Source: Acanthaster planci (taxonomy: Eukaryota; Echinodermata; Asteroidea; Valvatida; Acanthasteridae). From it: 64,000 nucleotides of DNA. Both the position numbers and the translations under genes were made by a program. The notes under the pieces were generated by a model. That model saw nothing but the letters and a program-made list of their open reading frames with translations. It had not been told where the DNA came from and ran no database searches. Shown here piece by piece: positions 49,558 to 61,586 of this stretch (within the stretch, counting starts at the first letter, position 1; each line of letters begins with the position of its first letter). The stretch is from positions 314,055 through 378,054 of the forward strand of contig NW_019091545.1 of NCBI RefSeq assembly GCF_001949145.1, written 5' to 3'.

Positions 49558-51289
49558 ATGGCGAGCTATAGGGATGTGCACCCAGTGACAGAAAACAGTT
49601 CGGATGACAGCAGTAGCGATTCAGATGATAGTGAGGAGGACCAGCCTTGGAAACGTCGAAAAACAACCAGCCAATTACATGGTATTCATAGTGACAGCCA
49701 ACTACCGACTGGTTTACGTGAAAAGCATGATGCACCCCTTGCAAATCGTCCTGGTGAGAGTCCAGATGTTACCCTTGGTAATGGCAGTGGAACACAGACA
49801 GGTGTCAAAAGACCCCGAAGGAATAATGTCTGGGGCCAAGTGGTGCAGGAACAGAACGAAGCATTGGTAGCGCGAGAGATGGATGAATTTGAGATGGACT
49901 TATCTCGAAGTCGGGATGTGGAGAGCTACAATTACAAACTCAGTCAAGAGGAGAACATATCACGGGTTTATCTGGGAGCACCCTCTGTCTCCAAACCTGA
50001 GTCGGGTCAGGGAAGGAATCTCAAACGAGGCTTTGGAGAGACAGATGAAGACAATTGGCTGGTTGGCCGACATGTAAAGCAAGTGGATAGTCATACACGG
50101 AGACCCGTGCATGAGAGACTTGGGGAAAGAGATGCTGGCCTCAGACAGACAGTCAAAGCAAGGCTTGGGAGCCAGTCGGAATCATCAGACCTCACCCCCA
50201 TGAAGTTCATCCCCATCAACCCCTTGTTGAGCAAGAAAGAAATAACTGGGAAATTGGCCTACAGTCTCCAAGAGGCTAAGAGAGAGCTGATTGTGAGAGT
50301 TGTGAACACCCTTGGTGTGGAGAAATCTCTTGAGCTGTGGAAGCTGACGGCAGATACCGAGAAAAATGGAGGCATGATGACAGTGGTAGGAGTGACAGTG
50401 ATAGCAGTCACAGTTTGCAATCCGACGTCTTCATGTATAATGACATGCGCATGGTCATGTTGATAAATTCAGTCTGAATGAATTTGATTACAGTGTGATT
50501 AAATTTTCTTGGTTTGATGTTTCTGGAAGAAGGATTTTTGGAGGTTTGTCAACAGACCAATAAAAATTACCTTCGTTAAAATGCACAGTACTGCTCATCA
50601 CAGTCCCTTTCAAAGCTCCAAGTTGAAAGCAGTACTCTGATCAAAGCAATAAAATTTACCTCTTTTTATTTTTATGATTTACAGAACGGCTCTCGGCGTC
50701 GATCCCCTGGTGGAGTGTTCCTTCAACTAATGAAGACTGATCCCCAGGTCACACAACAACAGGTCGGAAAAATAAGGAAGCCATTTCACACATTATTTGT
50801 CTATCAGTGACATCCAGATTTCTGGAGGTCCAAGTAAGAAACTGATGGAGCAGAACTTGAACTTCAGATAACCTTTGACCCCAACCTTTGGCCTCCACTA
50901 TTAATTTGATGACAAATAATTTCCAACTTCAATTATAACTGATTTCTGTTGTATGTGTGTCAATTGTGGATCAGATCCATGAAATCTTTGCAGAGGAAAG
51001 GAAGAAAGATAGTGAAGAGAAGCATAAGAGGCAGAGAAAGAAGCGGCGGCGCAAGAAAACTGTGAAGTGCAAAGATAATGCTGAAAAGATCGAGGGCGCT
51101 ACAATGACAGAAGATGACCAGGCAACAGAAATGGCCGAGGAAGGGAAAAACAGTGCAAGACAGCCCTTGAGAGAAGTGAAGCTTGCAGGAAGGGGAGACC
51201 AGGCTTCAGAGATGGAGGAAGGAGAAACTGATGGGGAGGAGGAAGAGCAAGATGATGGGATGACCGTCAATGAAGAGAACATGGAGTAA
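49558..51289 (+). CDS. PHAX: PHAX, phosphorylated adaptor for RNA export (about 406 aa)
   Basis: Bridges capped U snRNA, the cap-binding complex and CRM1 for nuclear export. Coding exons: 49558-50385 (acceptor at 49516), 50685-50762, 50975-51289, ending in TAA. Family landmarks: an acidic Ser/Asp-rich stretch after the start (SSDDSSSDSDDSEED), a basic WKRRK nuclear signal, the NVWGQVVQEQNE motif, and the conserved PHAX RNA-binding domain LQEAKRELIVRVV...LTADTEKNGG continuing into NGSRRRSPGGVFLQLM across the intron 1/2 boundary. The tail is Lys/Arg-rich, then Glu-rich. The frame is also open from 49516 to the ATG, so a further upstream coding exon cannot be excluded. Human PHAX is 394 aa. AATAAA at 51928-51933 is a plausible polyadenylation signal. 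Confidence 0.93.
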
Positions 51290-54109
51290 AGCAAACCTGT
51301 GGAGTTGAACAGACACTACATGTAATTGTGTTTATGGATCAGGACTGTATAATACTTGGGTTAAAAAATCTGCTTGAACAATTTGCATCAGAAATACATG
51401 TACTTGCAGACACATTCTTGTCATACAGGCCTAACTCTTGGTAGTGTATTGTGTTGGTACTGCTTTGAAGGATTGGACAGGATGAAGTCTGAAGATTGTC
51501 CTCCCAACATTGAATTCCACAGCAGCTCCATGCCCAGACTGCTGCAGCAGGAATACTTGGGCGCAACATTCTCCAATAGGTTTAAGAGGAGCTGAAAACC
51601 AGCCAATTATCAGGTTTTGGTTTTCTACTTAGAGGGAAAAGGTTCATGTTTACTGGCTGAACGAGACAAGTTGTTGATCTCTCTATTTATAATTAGTTTG
51701 GTGCCGTTTTTTATGTTGAACTCACGAGAATTTAAACAGCTTTGAGAGTAACCAGTATGCCATTTTGATACCTAAAAAAAATTGATTAAAAATCATAATC
51801 ATCAAAATTCTTCAAAAGGACCGTGAAAAAGTTTAAACAATGTAAAATGGGACTTGGCTACAAACTTGTATAGTGCGCTCAATAGAAAAGTGTTAACAAA
51901 ATTTGGAATTGTTTTTTTTTGTTGGCGAATAAAGAGTGCCACCTTGTTAATTGCAGTGATGGAATATTCTGTGTATAATTTTTGTCTTAAACAGTCATTA
52001 CAGTACTGACCATTTACAAATTGAATGCTCTTCACAATTCGGTTATTTTTATCACTCCAGACTGTGCTATACATGTACATGTATCCCCTTTTTGTGTCAG
52101 TGGAAACGCCCCGTGTGGAGGGGTGATCTTTGGCCCCACACACATGTATATCCATACAGGAGCCGTGCGCTATTATATTTGACCACGGGGCTGTGACATT
52201 GAATATTGAGTGATTGTTGAAACCCGGCCCGAAATGCACCAGCTATTGGGTACGCGAAGGCCGGCTGTGGAGTGAACGCAGGCCATTTCAATTATTTTCT
52301 TGGTTGGGCTGTACATAATACTCTGACAGCTACCTATAATCAGCATAGGTCCTTCAGAGCTATAGTAATGATGTTAATGTGGCCGTGCTTGTCATAAAAT
52401 TATCCATTTGACAAAGGGTTGTGGCACAAGAACATTGTTAGCAGTCTCGGCTTGGATCTTCAATTTGGCGATATGGGAAACGTGGGTAGTTGTGAATATA
52501 AACAACCAGGTATGTAGCGAGGATTTGATTTCCTCATTTTTGACGTATGTCACGCTTGTCGGAGAGTATTGCATGTCGGTGCACGGTGTCCCCATATGGT
52601 GCGCTTTGCACTGAGATAAGCCTACCGGGTTGTATTTAGCGATGGCAACCATACAAACATGGAGGTATTCCGCCGCGAATTGGCAAACGTGCTGCACTTT
52701 GGGAATTGTATGCAGACATAAGCTGAGGATTATTACGTGCGGTAGCTGCCCAAACTGCACGTAAGGGGGGGGGCATCGATTACGAATTTGCGACAGGTGT
52801 ATGGGGATTAGAAAGGCTCAGTGGAGTAGATTTCAACTTACAGTGGGCTCATTTCCTGGACGGAGGGGGCACTGGGTGTCGTCAGTTTCGGGCAGGGTAG
52901 CCTTTTTTCTGAGCTGGGATGAGCACAGCCACACTTCAAAATCCATTTCTCAGTGAACTGACTTTCCAACATTTGTACTTCATCAAATCGATGCTCTGCT
53001 GAAAAAACGCACAACAAATAGCCTCTTTTGAAATCATAAAAAAAACTGTTACTGTAGTAAAGGTCACTTTATGGAAAGAATGATCGTATCCTGATGGCAC
53101 GTCTCTCCTGTCATGGTGGGGGGGGGGCAAATTCAGAACCGAGAAACATTAAAATTATTTTCAAAATATGCTGCATGTCCAAAACCCGTTTATGCATATT
53201 TCTGCTGCATACGGTGTAATTTACATGCTGCTGAATTCTGTCTGAGACTAAAAAATACATAAGGATAAAACAAGTACACGAAGAGTACAACGTATTCTGA
53301 ATCATAACGGAGAACGGTTACGCTTACTATGCCATATCACTACGCTGCGTAATCATGAGAAGAGGTGGAACAACTTGCCCTTAATAACAGCTAATGTCAC
53401 TGATATCCCCCGGTTGCGAAAGGCGCCTAATATAATTTGCATTATTAGCCGTCGTGTAACTATGGCAACCTGGCCTCGAAATCATTATCGGATAACAGAT
53501 ATTAGATCCGCTTGCTCATGAAAACATGACACATGATTGGTGTGCGAGACTGTATCTTGATTCTGCAAACACATGGCAGCACTGAGTTGTGTTTATTCCT
53601 AATTTCTGCACAACGATCAACCATAGAGCAGCTTCATTGAATCTAATAAAAGTAATTTGGATGGGTCAGCCTGAGAGGCGGTACTAACGAACTAACCAGG
53701 GGAGGGCACCTACCACCCCATTCAGGGATTTTGCACAGCTCCCTTCAGGAAAAAAAACAGAAAAAAATAGACAAGATTAAATGTTGGGAGCTCTAAGCTT
53801 GGAACCAGCTTTCATTCAATTTCTTTTCGTTCGTAGGTTGGGTTTTTTGGGGGGGGAGGGGGGAGTCGGAAGACAATTTTCAATCAGAGGGTCACCGAAT
53901 GACGGCAATTAGGTATACATACGTGTTCAATTTGAGAAAGGACAAAAGGGACATGACTAGCAACATTCTGGGTGATTAGTGGTCAGTGTGATGTTGTAGT
54001 GTGTGTTCATTTCACTGTGTGCACGGAATGAAAGATAAACTCATCCACGGGCGAATTTTATCCTCATCGATGTACATTGCTTTTGGTATTCTCCGCAATA
54101 GAATTCTGA
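51290..54109. other. PHAX 3' UTR (to about 51950) and intergenic or intronic DNA
   Basis: After the PHAX polyadenylation signal no exon is recognised. The upstream exons of the C1q-domain gene should lie here or further left, but none with a signal peptide could be identified. Confidence 0.4.
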
Positions 54110-55226
54110 GGTCGATCTCTTTTTTTGTGAGTCTGTATGTTCTGAAAAGAACCGTGAGGAACTCAACGTTTCGGACAGTATGCTGTGTCCATCGTCAGGA
54201 GACTGAAGGGATGCCGACAGAGAGTGGAGCTTATGAGCTGACTGGGAGCACTGCGTTCTGTGTAGTCAGGTGGAACGAGGATGCAGCTGATGGATCCACC
54301 TGGGTACTGATGCATGTCAGTTGGTCATGGGCTGTGGCGGGGGAAGGTTGCCTGGGTATAGGAGACCCATGGGCGGGTGGGGGGGGGCTAGGGTATAGAG
54401 GAACCATCAGACCAGGAAGTAAGCAGGGGCTGCCAGATGTCGCTGATGGAGAAGCCGATGTCTTGAGGCACGGTTGGGTGTTTGGAGATTTCCAGGGCTT
54501 CTCTAATGCGTCTTGGGTACCACTGTTCGATGCTAGCGATGAGGTGGGCTTCTTCCCAGTTGATGGTGTGGTCTTTGGTGTGGGAATGCTTGATGATGGC
54601 TGACTTCTCATAGTCCCCCTTCCTGCCATGGGCTTGTGTTCTTTGATCCTGGTAGGGAGGTCCCTACCAGTCTCTCCGATGTACACTTTGCCACACTGGC
54701 AGGGGATCTTGTACACACCTGGTCGGCGGTGTGGATCTTGCCTGTCCTTATGGGAAGTCAGCATCCTGTGGATCTTGACGGGAGCTGTGTGGAACACCTT
54801 GATGTTGTGCTTTCTCAGGATACGCTGGACGTGGTGGGAGGTACGTCCTAGGTAGGGGAGAGTGACAGAACTAGGGGTCTGATCTAGTTGGCTTTGGGTA
54901 TAGGGGATCCTACGGCCGGGAGGGGGACTTGATCTTGGGTCTTGATCTGCTTGGGCTGGTATCCGTTGCGTTGGAGTGCATCCTCGTTCCACCTGACTAC
55001 ACAGACGGATCGGTCACACTCCAGTGCTCCCAGTCAGCTTATAAGCCCCACTCTCTGTGGGCATCTCTTCAGTCTCCTTACGACGGAGAGAGCACTGTTC
55101 GAAACGTTGAGTTCCTCACGGTTCTTTTCAGAACCAAACAGACTCACAAAACAGATTGTATCCTTGCATGGTGCTACCGCAAGCTTTCCACCTTAGTTGT
55201 CTGTCACCATGAATAGCTTGAAATCC
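54110..55226 (-). mobile_element. Penelope-like retroelement fragment with 14-bp target duplication
   Basis: CAATAGAATTCTGA occurs at 54096-54109 and again at 55227-55240, flanking a segment with inverted terminal arms (54119-54286 and 54976-55158) and a minus-strand GIY-YIG endonuclease remnant. Inverted or direct terminal repeats plus a C-terminal GIY-YIG nuclease are known features of Penelope-like elements. The reverse-transcriptase part is missing, so this is a 5'-truncated copy. Confidence 0.85.
54420..54992 (-). pseudogene. Penelope GIY-YIG endonuclease domain, frameshifted
   Basis: On the minus strand the frame contains ILRKHNIKV, then the nuclease core GVYKIPCQCGKVYIGETGR followed by DLPTRIKEHK. 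Near 54630 similarity moves into another frame, which carries YEKSAIIKHSHTKDH and, further on, the family tail with REALEI and ISDIW.PLL. One frameshift and the absence of an RT domain make it non-functional. It lies inside the inverted-arm element and on the strand opposite to the C1q gene. Confidence 0.85.
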
Positions 55227-55256
55227 CAATAGAATTCTGATTTTCTTTTCTGACAG

Positions 55257-55675
55257 AACCGGTCTACGTCTCCGCTGTTTTCACCGGAGTCCTGACAGGA
55301 ACAGACGACCCTCAACATGTCCCATTCGACCGTGTCCTTACCCAATACCCTTCTGGCGCCTGGAATCCTGACGCCTTTGAGTTTGTTTGCCCAAAGGCCG
55401 GCGTCTACCTGTTCAGCTTTTCGGTGCGGCCAGAGTTCGAGCACGCGGCCGCGCTGCACCTGATGCGCGGCAACGAGCCTGTCGTCAGTATCTTCGCCGA
55501 TAAGAACGACGGCAACGCCGGCACATCGTCTCAGAGCACCATGATGGATCTGAAAGTGGGCGAGCGGATCTGGATACGTCTAGACGATGGACACAACGTA
55601 GGGATCAGGAGTCATCCCAAGTCGCCCTCTGCGACATTCAATGCTCTCTTGGTTCATCCAGATAAATCCGCTTAG
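55257..55675 (+). CDS. C1q-domain protein, terminal exon (5' part not resolved)
   Basis: After the acceptor TTTTCTGACAG (ending 55256) a phase-1 exon encodes 139 residues forming one globular C1q (TNF-like jelly roll) domain: VYVSAVFTGV at the start, FDRVLTQYPSGAWNPDAFEFVCPKAGVYLFSFSV in the middle (quoted in part only: FDRVL, GVYLFSF), and ATFNALLVHPD before TAG. C1q-domain proteins are secreted trimeric binders used in innate recognition and adhesion in invertebrates. The exon is strikingly GC-rich compared with its flanks. No collagen stalk is present in this exon, and the signal peptide must be upstream. The Penelope insertion ends 30 bases before this exon. Confidence 0.88.
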
Positions 55676-57206
55676 GATTTACACTGATCTCTGACGTGCT
55701 GAAACTGTCTTTTTATTTTCGCTTCGGAGGCACAAAAAGTATCTGCATGTGGCATGGACGTGTTTCTGCGTGCTTATAGCCTTTTCTGACTGATCTGAAT
55801 TCGATCTCAATAGACGACTGCTCTTTACCCGCACTAATACCTACGGCCGCTTGCCAGTTGGATCTTCCGTGATGTTTGTGTCATCAAGTTAATATTTGAA
55901 CAGGAAGGTCATTGAACACTGACGGTCACTCGATCAGTACGAAATCTAAAAGGGCAAAACCGTTATTAAATAGAACTCAAAGTTCTTTATTTATGTCAAC
56001 GATACTATCTTTGTCAAAATTCGTGCTTTAGAAATACTGGCAAAATAAATAACGCTCTGGCTTAGCTTTTGTGGCTAAACAGACGATATAGTAGTTCCGC
56101 GTGATGAGAGGATGGGTTAACGGGGAGTCTACATTGAAGTGAAGTCTACATTGAAGTGAAGTCTACATTGAAGTCTTAACAAAGGTGAGCGCACCACCCA
56201 CAGAATTTGCCGTGGGAGAAGATGTACAACAATTTCTTCCGCCAGGAGTTCGTGTCAGACTATGACGGCACCCCACAGAAATAATTATGGAAGTGATCTA
56301 ACAGAAGAATGATCACCTCACTGGATTTCATCGCTCTGTACATTAACAAATATGTTTAAAGGCGCTGTTTAAATAAAATAATGAATAAAACTCTTTCCAG
56401 CCAAGACAACGAAAATGTACCGGTACCATGTCCGTTTTCATTCGAGTTGTCCGTTTAATTGACGTATGTTTGAAAAGGAAAGGTTCCGGATTAATTAATT
56501 CTTATAAATTAATTAAGAAATAGTCAAACACAAATAAACAGTTAAAGCATCCATGTCTTGTAACTTTGCTACTGCTTCATCAACTCGTTAAACATCCAGG
56601 ACCAACAAACCCCCATATGGCACTTTTGACGTTATTTTATTAGTTTCGCCAAAAGTGACTCACTGCGATTTCGGAAATCAGTGCCCACCTGTCGTTTACT
56701 TCATCATAGAAAATTAATAGTTTTAGCTCCTTTAAAGCATTCACACACTTCAATAAAGTTAATTTGCTTAAAGGCTAATTCATAGGTATAGACTGTTTAG
56801 GAAACTATATATCTGAGTCTTTGAGAGTGCAACTTGTTCATAAATCTTTCAGAATAATTTTACTCAGTCTAATACATTTATCCCAGGGAAAAATTACAGC
56901 TGTAGGGGGCGCTAGCCACTGCCGCGCGTCGAGTGGCCGGGATGCTGAAGCGCGGTACGGCCCACCCAGCTCGTAGTAATGTTGTCAATGTTGGCCACAT
57001 TGATCTCCCTTTTGGCTAGCTATGTTGTGCACTCTTTGCCACTCAGAGTAGACATAGCCGCAGTGCGAGGGGCCGTGCTCACAGGGGGCATGGCTTACGC
57101 CCGGGGTCACTAGGATCGCTCATTAATGTGCATGTTGTAGAGCAAGTTTGGAAACGGCTTCCTGTTTGTGGTGCAAGATAATGTACATGAATTCATATTG
57201 TTTGGA
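55676..57206. other. Intergenic; C1q gene 3' UTR and upstream region of the DUF829 gene
   Basis: Contains three tandem copies of a 17-bp unit, AGTCTACATTGAAGTGA (56126-56175). A near-palindromic TTAATTAATT/AATTAATTAA pair lies around 56491-56517, and a CpG-rich patch around 56900-57120 begins with TGTAGGGGGCGCT. The patch lies 100-300 bases upstream of the next gene and could be its promoter. Confidence 0.5.
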
Positions 57207-59623
57207 ATGGTAATGATAACAGCTGCATTTCGACCCTTCGTCCGAAAGTTTTACACAAAGCAGGTAAATTACTGATGGGAAATTTAATGACATTTAGGGC
57301 CTACATGTAATTAGTTTTAGAGGCGCCGCGGGTGAGAAATGATGATTACTATACTAGGTTGAACATGATGGTGGAAGATACTATCTTGACTATATATTTA
57401 GTGTTACTTTGTTAGCATGGTTAGGACTGTTTTTCACTTAGCTTAATTAGTAGGCCCATGGAGGTAGGAAAAGCCCCCAAAATTCTTATCTGCCTGCCCG
57501 TTTTTACCTTGTTCGTGATGTATACCGTGACTTACTAAATCCAACAAAACTCACCTCTTGCTGTGTGAAATGGTCCTCCTAGAACGTATAAAATCAGGAG
57601 TGTCTCCAGAAACCGAACACAGTCAGTTGTCGATATGGTGTGAAAATATGGCACTCAAGAGCAGGGGTCATCTTCACTTTGGCCTACTTCCAGAGTCACC
57701 TGTATTTGTACAAACATTTTATGTAAAATGTAAAGACAAAATTGTGGTTTGCCAGTGATAACATTGGGTACCAGTTGTGTGTGAAATTTATTTTCATGGT
57801 AAATAAAAGGAAACCCTTTCCTAAATGTCAAAAGTATGATACATTACATGTACAGTACTTGTATACAGAATTTTAAGAAGCTGCACAAAAAATTGTTCTG
57901 GAGTGAAATTTAGGCTTTCATATGTGTTGTGCTTTTTCAAAGTGCCTTGTTGCATGAAAAAAAGTGTTTTCATTTTTGTTTCCCAATTTGTTGCTATAAC
58001 ACTCTGTCTTTGAACTGACAAAGACTTTCTTCTTATTGAAGCTGATGAGCATTCCCAGCCTGTCAATGTCTACTTCAACCATGGATAAAGCAGAGATAGT
58101 CAACATATCTCCAGTGTTGCGCCTACACAAATTCAACAGTAGGTGTTTTTTTTGTTCTTTTAAATCCTGGTTCATTTTCATCATTGAATGTTTGATTTAG
58201 CCTTCAGAAATGGTTAGAAAATGTTGACCTCAACTTTTGATTTACGTGTAACACTTCTCTTCCAAACTAATTTTTAAAGAATGAGTCAATGTCCCCAATT
58301 CTCACGCTGCTATGTCTGATGTCCACACTAGTATTTATTCCTGATATGGAGCCACCTTTGCAGGAAGCATAATGATTAGTATAATTTGCCTAACACTGTC
58401 TTGGATTCCTGGTGACCTGTAAGGAAAGTCTGTAATGGCAAACATTATGAAAAATTGTCCTGCTTAGGGAATGATTTGAAGCCTTGAGACGTAATGGGAA
58501 ACTTGCTGCACTTGTTGACTTGTATGGGTGCACTGAATTAAAATGTGAGCGGGGAGAAAACTGGAAGGTGCAGTGTGCATGGGTGTTGCCAGGCTTTTTT
58601 CTCTGGGGGCGGGAAGGACGCTGGGGGGGGGAGTGCTCATCCACAGGAAGCTTATAGATCATTTATGGTCAAAGGCGGCCAGATCCTCTTTAGTATTATT
58701 AAGCAATATGGTGTTCATCCCCTGTCTACCTTTTTTTTTTTTCGTTTTTCTTGCTTCCTACTTTTTTGCTTTTTTTGTCCATTTGTTTCAGTGGGAAGGT
58801 GTCATGTGTGCCCCCGACTCTTACAATGACAATGGCAGTGTGTATCTTGATAACGTTTGATTGTTTCCTTGCAGATGATGCCAGTGCCCCTTTGACACTT
58901 CTCTTGCCATGGGCAACAGCAACTGAGCGGAACCTGGATCGTTTCCGCACGCTCTATGCAGACCGGGGGTTCAACGTGTTGACTGCATACTCTAAGCTCA
59001 TCAATTTCATCCGGCCCCGATCGGCCCAACCTGTGGCTGCTGAGATTATTGATTACCTGTGCACCCAGACAGGTAAAGTGCCCATAGTTGTGCATGCTTT
59101 CTCCATCGGGGCCTTTATGTATGCCAACATTCTGATACGCATGGCGGATCAACACCAGCAGTTCTCAGCCCTCCAGCCTAGAATCCGCGGCCAGGTCTTT
59201 GATAGCCTCATCATTGGAACATTGAAAGAGATGCGAGTTGGATTGGCGCACATGCTTTCCAACAATCGGACCCTTCAATGGCTCATTTCAAGTAGCAGTG
59301 CTATCTACTTTTATCTGACCCACTCTAACACCGTTGAAGTTTACGATCAATTAGTGGACATATTCTGGAAGAACCCTTTCCACACACCAATCCTGTGTTA
59401 CTACTCGATGACTGATCCCATGTGTAAGGTAGAATCCATGGAGCGATTCCTGAAAGCTTGGAAAGAGCGAACTGGTGAGGTGAGCCACTCTCATTGCGTA
59501 CCTAATGCCAGACATGCCGAAATTCTCCGAGGTGGACCAGAAGATTACCGAGTTATTTTGTTCAAATATTTGGATACTTTAAGGCTGAGTGACCAATCAA
59601 GTCCTCTGCATTCTAAACTGTAG
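57207..59623 (+). CDS. TMEM53/DUF829-family alpha/beta-hydrolase-like protein (300 aa)
   Basis: Exons 57207-57263, 58042-58138 and 58875-59623, with GT-AG junctions and a continuous frame ending in TAG. The last exon carries the whole DUF829 fold: TLLLPW near residues 59-64, a G.NVL beta-strand, the nucleophile elbow HAFSIGAF (Ser128), then SMTDPM (Asp232) and ARHAEIL (His265), which together place a Ser-Asp-His triad in the expected order. A hydrophobic segment near 185-198 (LQWLISSSSAIYFYL) recalls the membrane-associated helix of TMEM53, a nuclear-envelope protein in vertebrates. The first exon encodes a short basic/aromatic peptide (RPFVRKFYTK) that could act as a mitochondrial presequence; the start choice there is tentative. 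The substrate of this family is unknown. Confidence 0.87.
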
Positions 59624-59730
59624 ATTGCAAGTTAATCTTATGTTGCAAAATTGTCTGAAAGACAAAAATTCTGCGGCCAGTTTATTACTTCCATGAATAC
59701 TTAATAGCCTGCAGATATGTACAACTTGTA

Positions 59731-60084
59731 CTAGGGCTGTGCCAAATAACCGAATATTCGATCGAATATTCGAATATTATTTTTCAAATTTGAATATTTG
59801 AATCCAAAATTCATGAAAAGGTAGGGAAAATATTCTTTTGTTTTAAATGAGAAAAATTGCACTATGGAAGCTTGTTTTAAGCTGATTCAAATGAAAAGTG
59901 TCAGAAATTTTATGATTCAAAAAGTAAATTATTCATTAAATAATTTAAAGGAATAGAAATTTGTAACAGGGCAAGAAGTCTTGTTCATCTCTTAAATCTT
60001 GCCAGTTCAACTGAATATTTGGATACTTGATCAAATTGAAGGTCGAATATTCGAATAGTGAATTATTTGAATTGACTCAGGCCT
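59731..60084. mobile_element. hAT-like non-autonomous element, copy 2, with perfect 8-bp target duplication
   Basis: AACTTGTA at 59723-59730 and again at 60085-60092 directly flank a 354-bp element starting CTAGGGCTGTGCC and ending GACTCAGGCCT. An 8-bp target duplication and a C/TAGGG start are typical of hAT transposons. No coding capacity. It is homologous to 18378-18843. Confidence 0.88.
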
Positions 60085-60092
60085 AACTTGTA

Positions 60093-61586
60093 GAGGTTGC
60101 TTTCCCGTGGCCTTTTCTCCTCAGGTGGTCAAAATAAGCATCTCCTGGTTTGGTTTTATTTCCATGTAGAAAAGATGAAACATTTTGGACTCTGGAAATT
60201 TGATCACTTACAGTTTGTCAAATCACAAAAACTTTACAGCCTTAAAGCTGCATCAAATGCTTACAATTATGTTGTGTATCATGTATTTTGTGCAATTTGA
60301 AAATGCAAAAATTCTATTCAGCTGCTGGCAGTGTGGACGGTGTACATCCGTAAAATGCTCATGTTCAAATAGACACCTGAGAGTACCTATAAAACATGTG
60401 CATGCGTACAATGCTCGGCAAATGGAAACGCACTGTGAAAGTATGGGCAGCAGTCAATGTGTTGGAATGTCTGAAATGATTCATTTTTTTGCAAGGGCAG
60501 CTCTAACTGCCGTAATTCTGGTACATGCATTACCCTGGAAAACATGTACTTTGCAAAGAGTTGCATATCCTACTACCACCTTATACCTCGTGCACCTCGT
60601 ATTTTGAAAGGAAATTTATTTCTTTATGCCCGTTGTTTCTTTATAGTGTCAGATTTACACTTTTTCAAGTTGTGTTCGAAGACAAGCGGTTTTGGGATAC
60701 GGAACACTTTCTAATGCTCTGATCAAGTTGCCCAGAACTAACACTGCACTATAAGGCTTACATTTACCACATTTCCATTGATCAAATCAAATCATGTCAA
60801 TCAGATCTAATCTAACCAACAGAATTAGTTGATGAATTAAATATTTAATTAATTAAAGTTACAGTTTCCATTCGAGAAAACCCCCTCCATAGTTACTGCC
60901 TATCCATCAATGGATCAAATTTGCAGTCGCAGGAGGGCGGGCTAAACACAACAAGAATGTACCAAATATATTCTTGGAAGTAAATCTTATTTGATTTTAT
61001 TTTCCATTAAAGTGACAAACAATTCTCGTATACCATACAGTAGTTGTATACTCATAAAACTCCAACATTTTACACAACTAAATCAGATGAAACCAAACAC
61101 AGGCGGATATGGTAGCATCTAGTCAGCAAGAAAATAGCCCAAATAATCTTACCACACTTTTTAACACCTTTTAAACAGAAACGCTCCGAGGAGAGGACAG
61201 AAGTGGAACACATTTAAGGCAGGAGCCAAACCCTTAAATAGGGAGAGAATACTTAAGCAGCTAGTGTCTCGGGTGCACTTTTGCATTAACTGACAACACC
61301 AGTCACAATTACGCAGCTGCTCAGAAACAAAATGACTGTCCGTACAAAACAACCTCCAAAGACACTTAATATCTTTACTTCAACTGAAAAATCCTTTTGG
61401 GGTGTAGCCTCGTTGGCCCCCTGGATCTGCCCTTGAATGCTCTCTGATAAGATTTTAATCTTCATGTAATTAAACTACAATAACAAGGGTCAAAGTTATT
61501 TAAAATAAAAAATGACTAGCTAGTAAATTATTAAGGAGGGAATAAAAGTCTTAAAGAATAAATGAGCAAGTGTTAACTGATCCGGT
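60093..61586. other. Intergenic; right part is probable 3' UTR of the collagen gene
   Basis: No exon is recognised. TTTATT at 60996-61001 reads AATAAA on the minus strand and would give the collagen transcript a 3' UTR of about 590 nt. Confidence 0.45.

Noticed and set aside
52473-52509. Possible first exon of the C1q gene (ATG, 12 codons, donor CAG|GTATGT in compatible phase)
   Set aside because: No signal peptide and no supporting homology; the phase match alone has a one-in-three chance.
57558-57758. 66-residue frame in intron 1 of the DUF829 gene
   Set aside because: No splice sites fit the gene model, and the frame of exons 1-2-3 joins cleanly without it.
61161-61352. Minus-strand Cys-containing frame as a further collagen exon
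   Set aside because: No acceptor in the right phase and no NC1 or C1q-like pattern.
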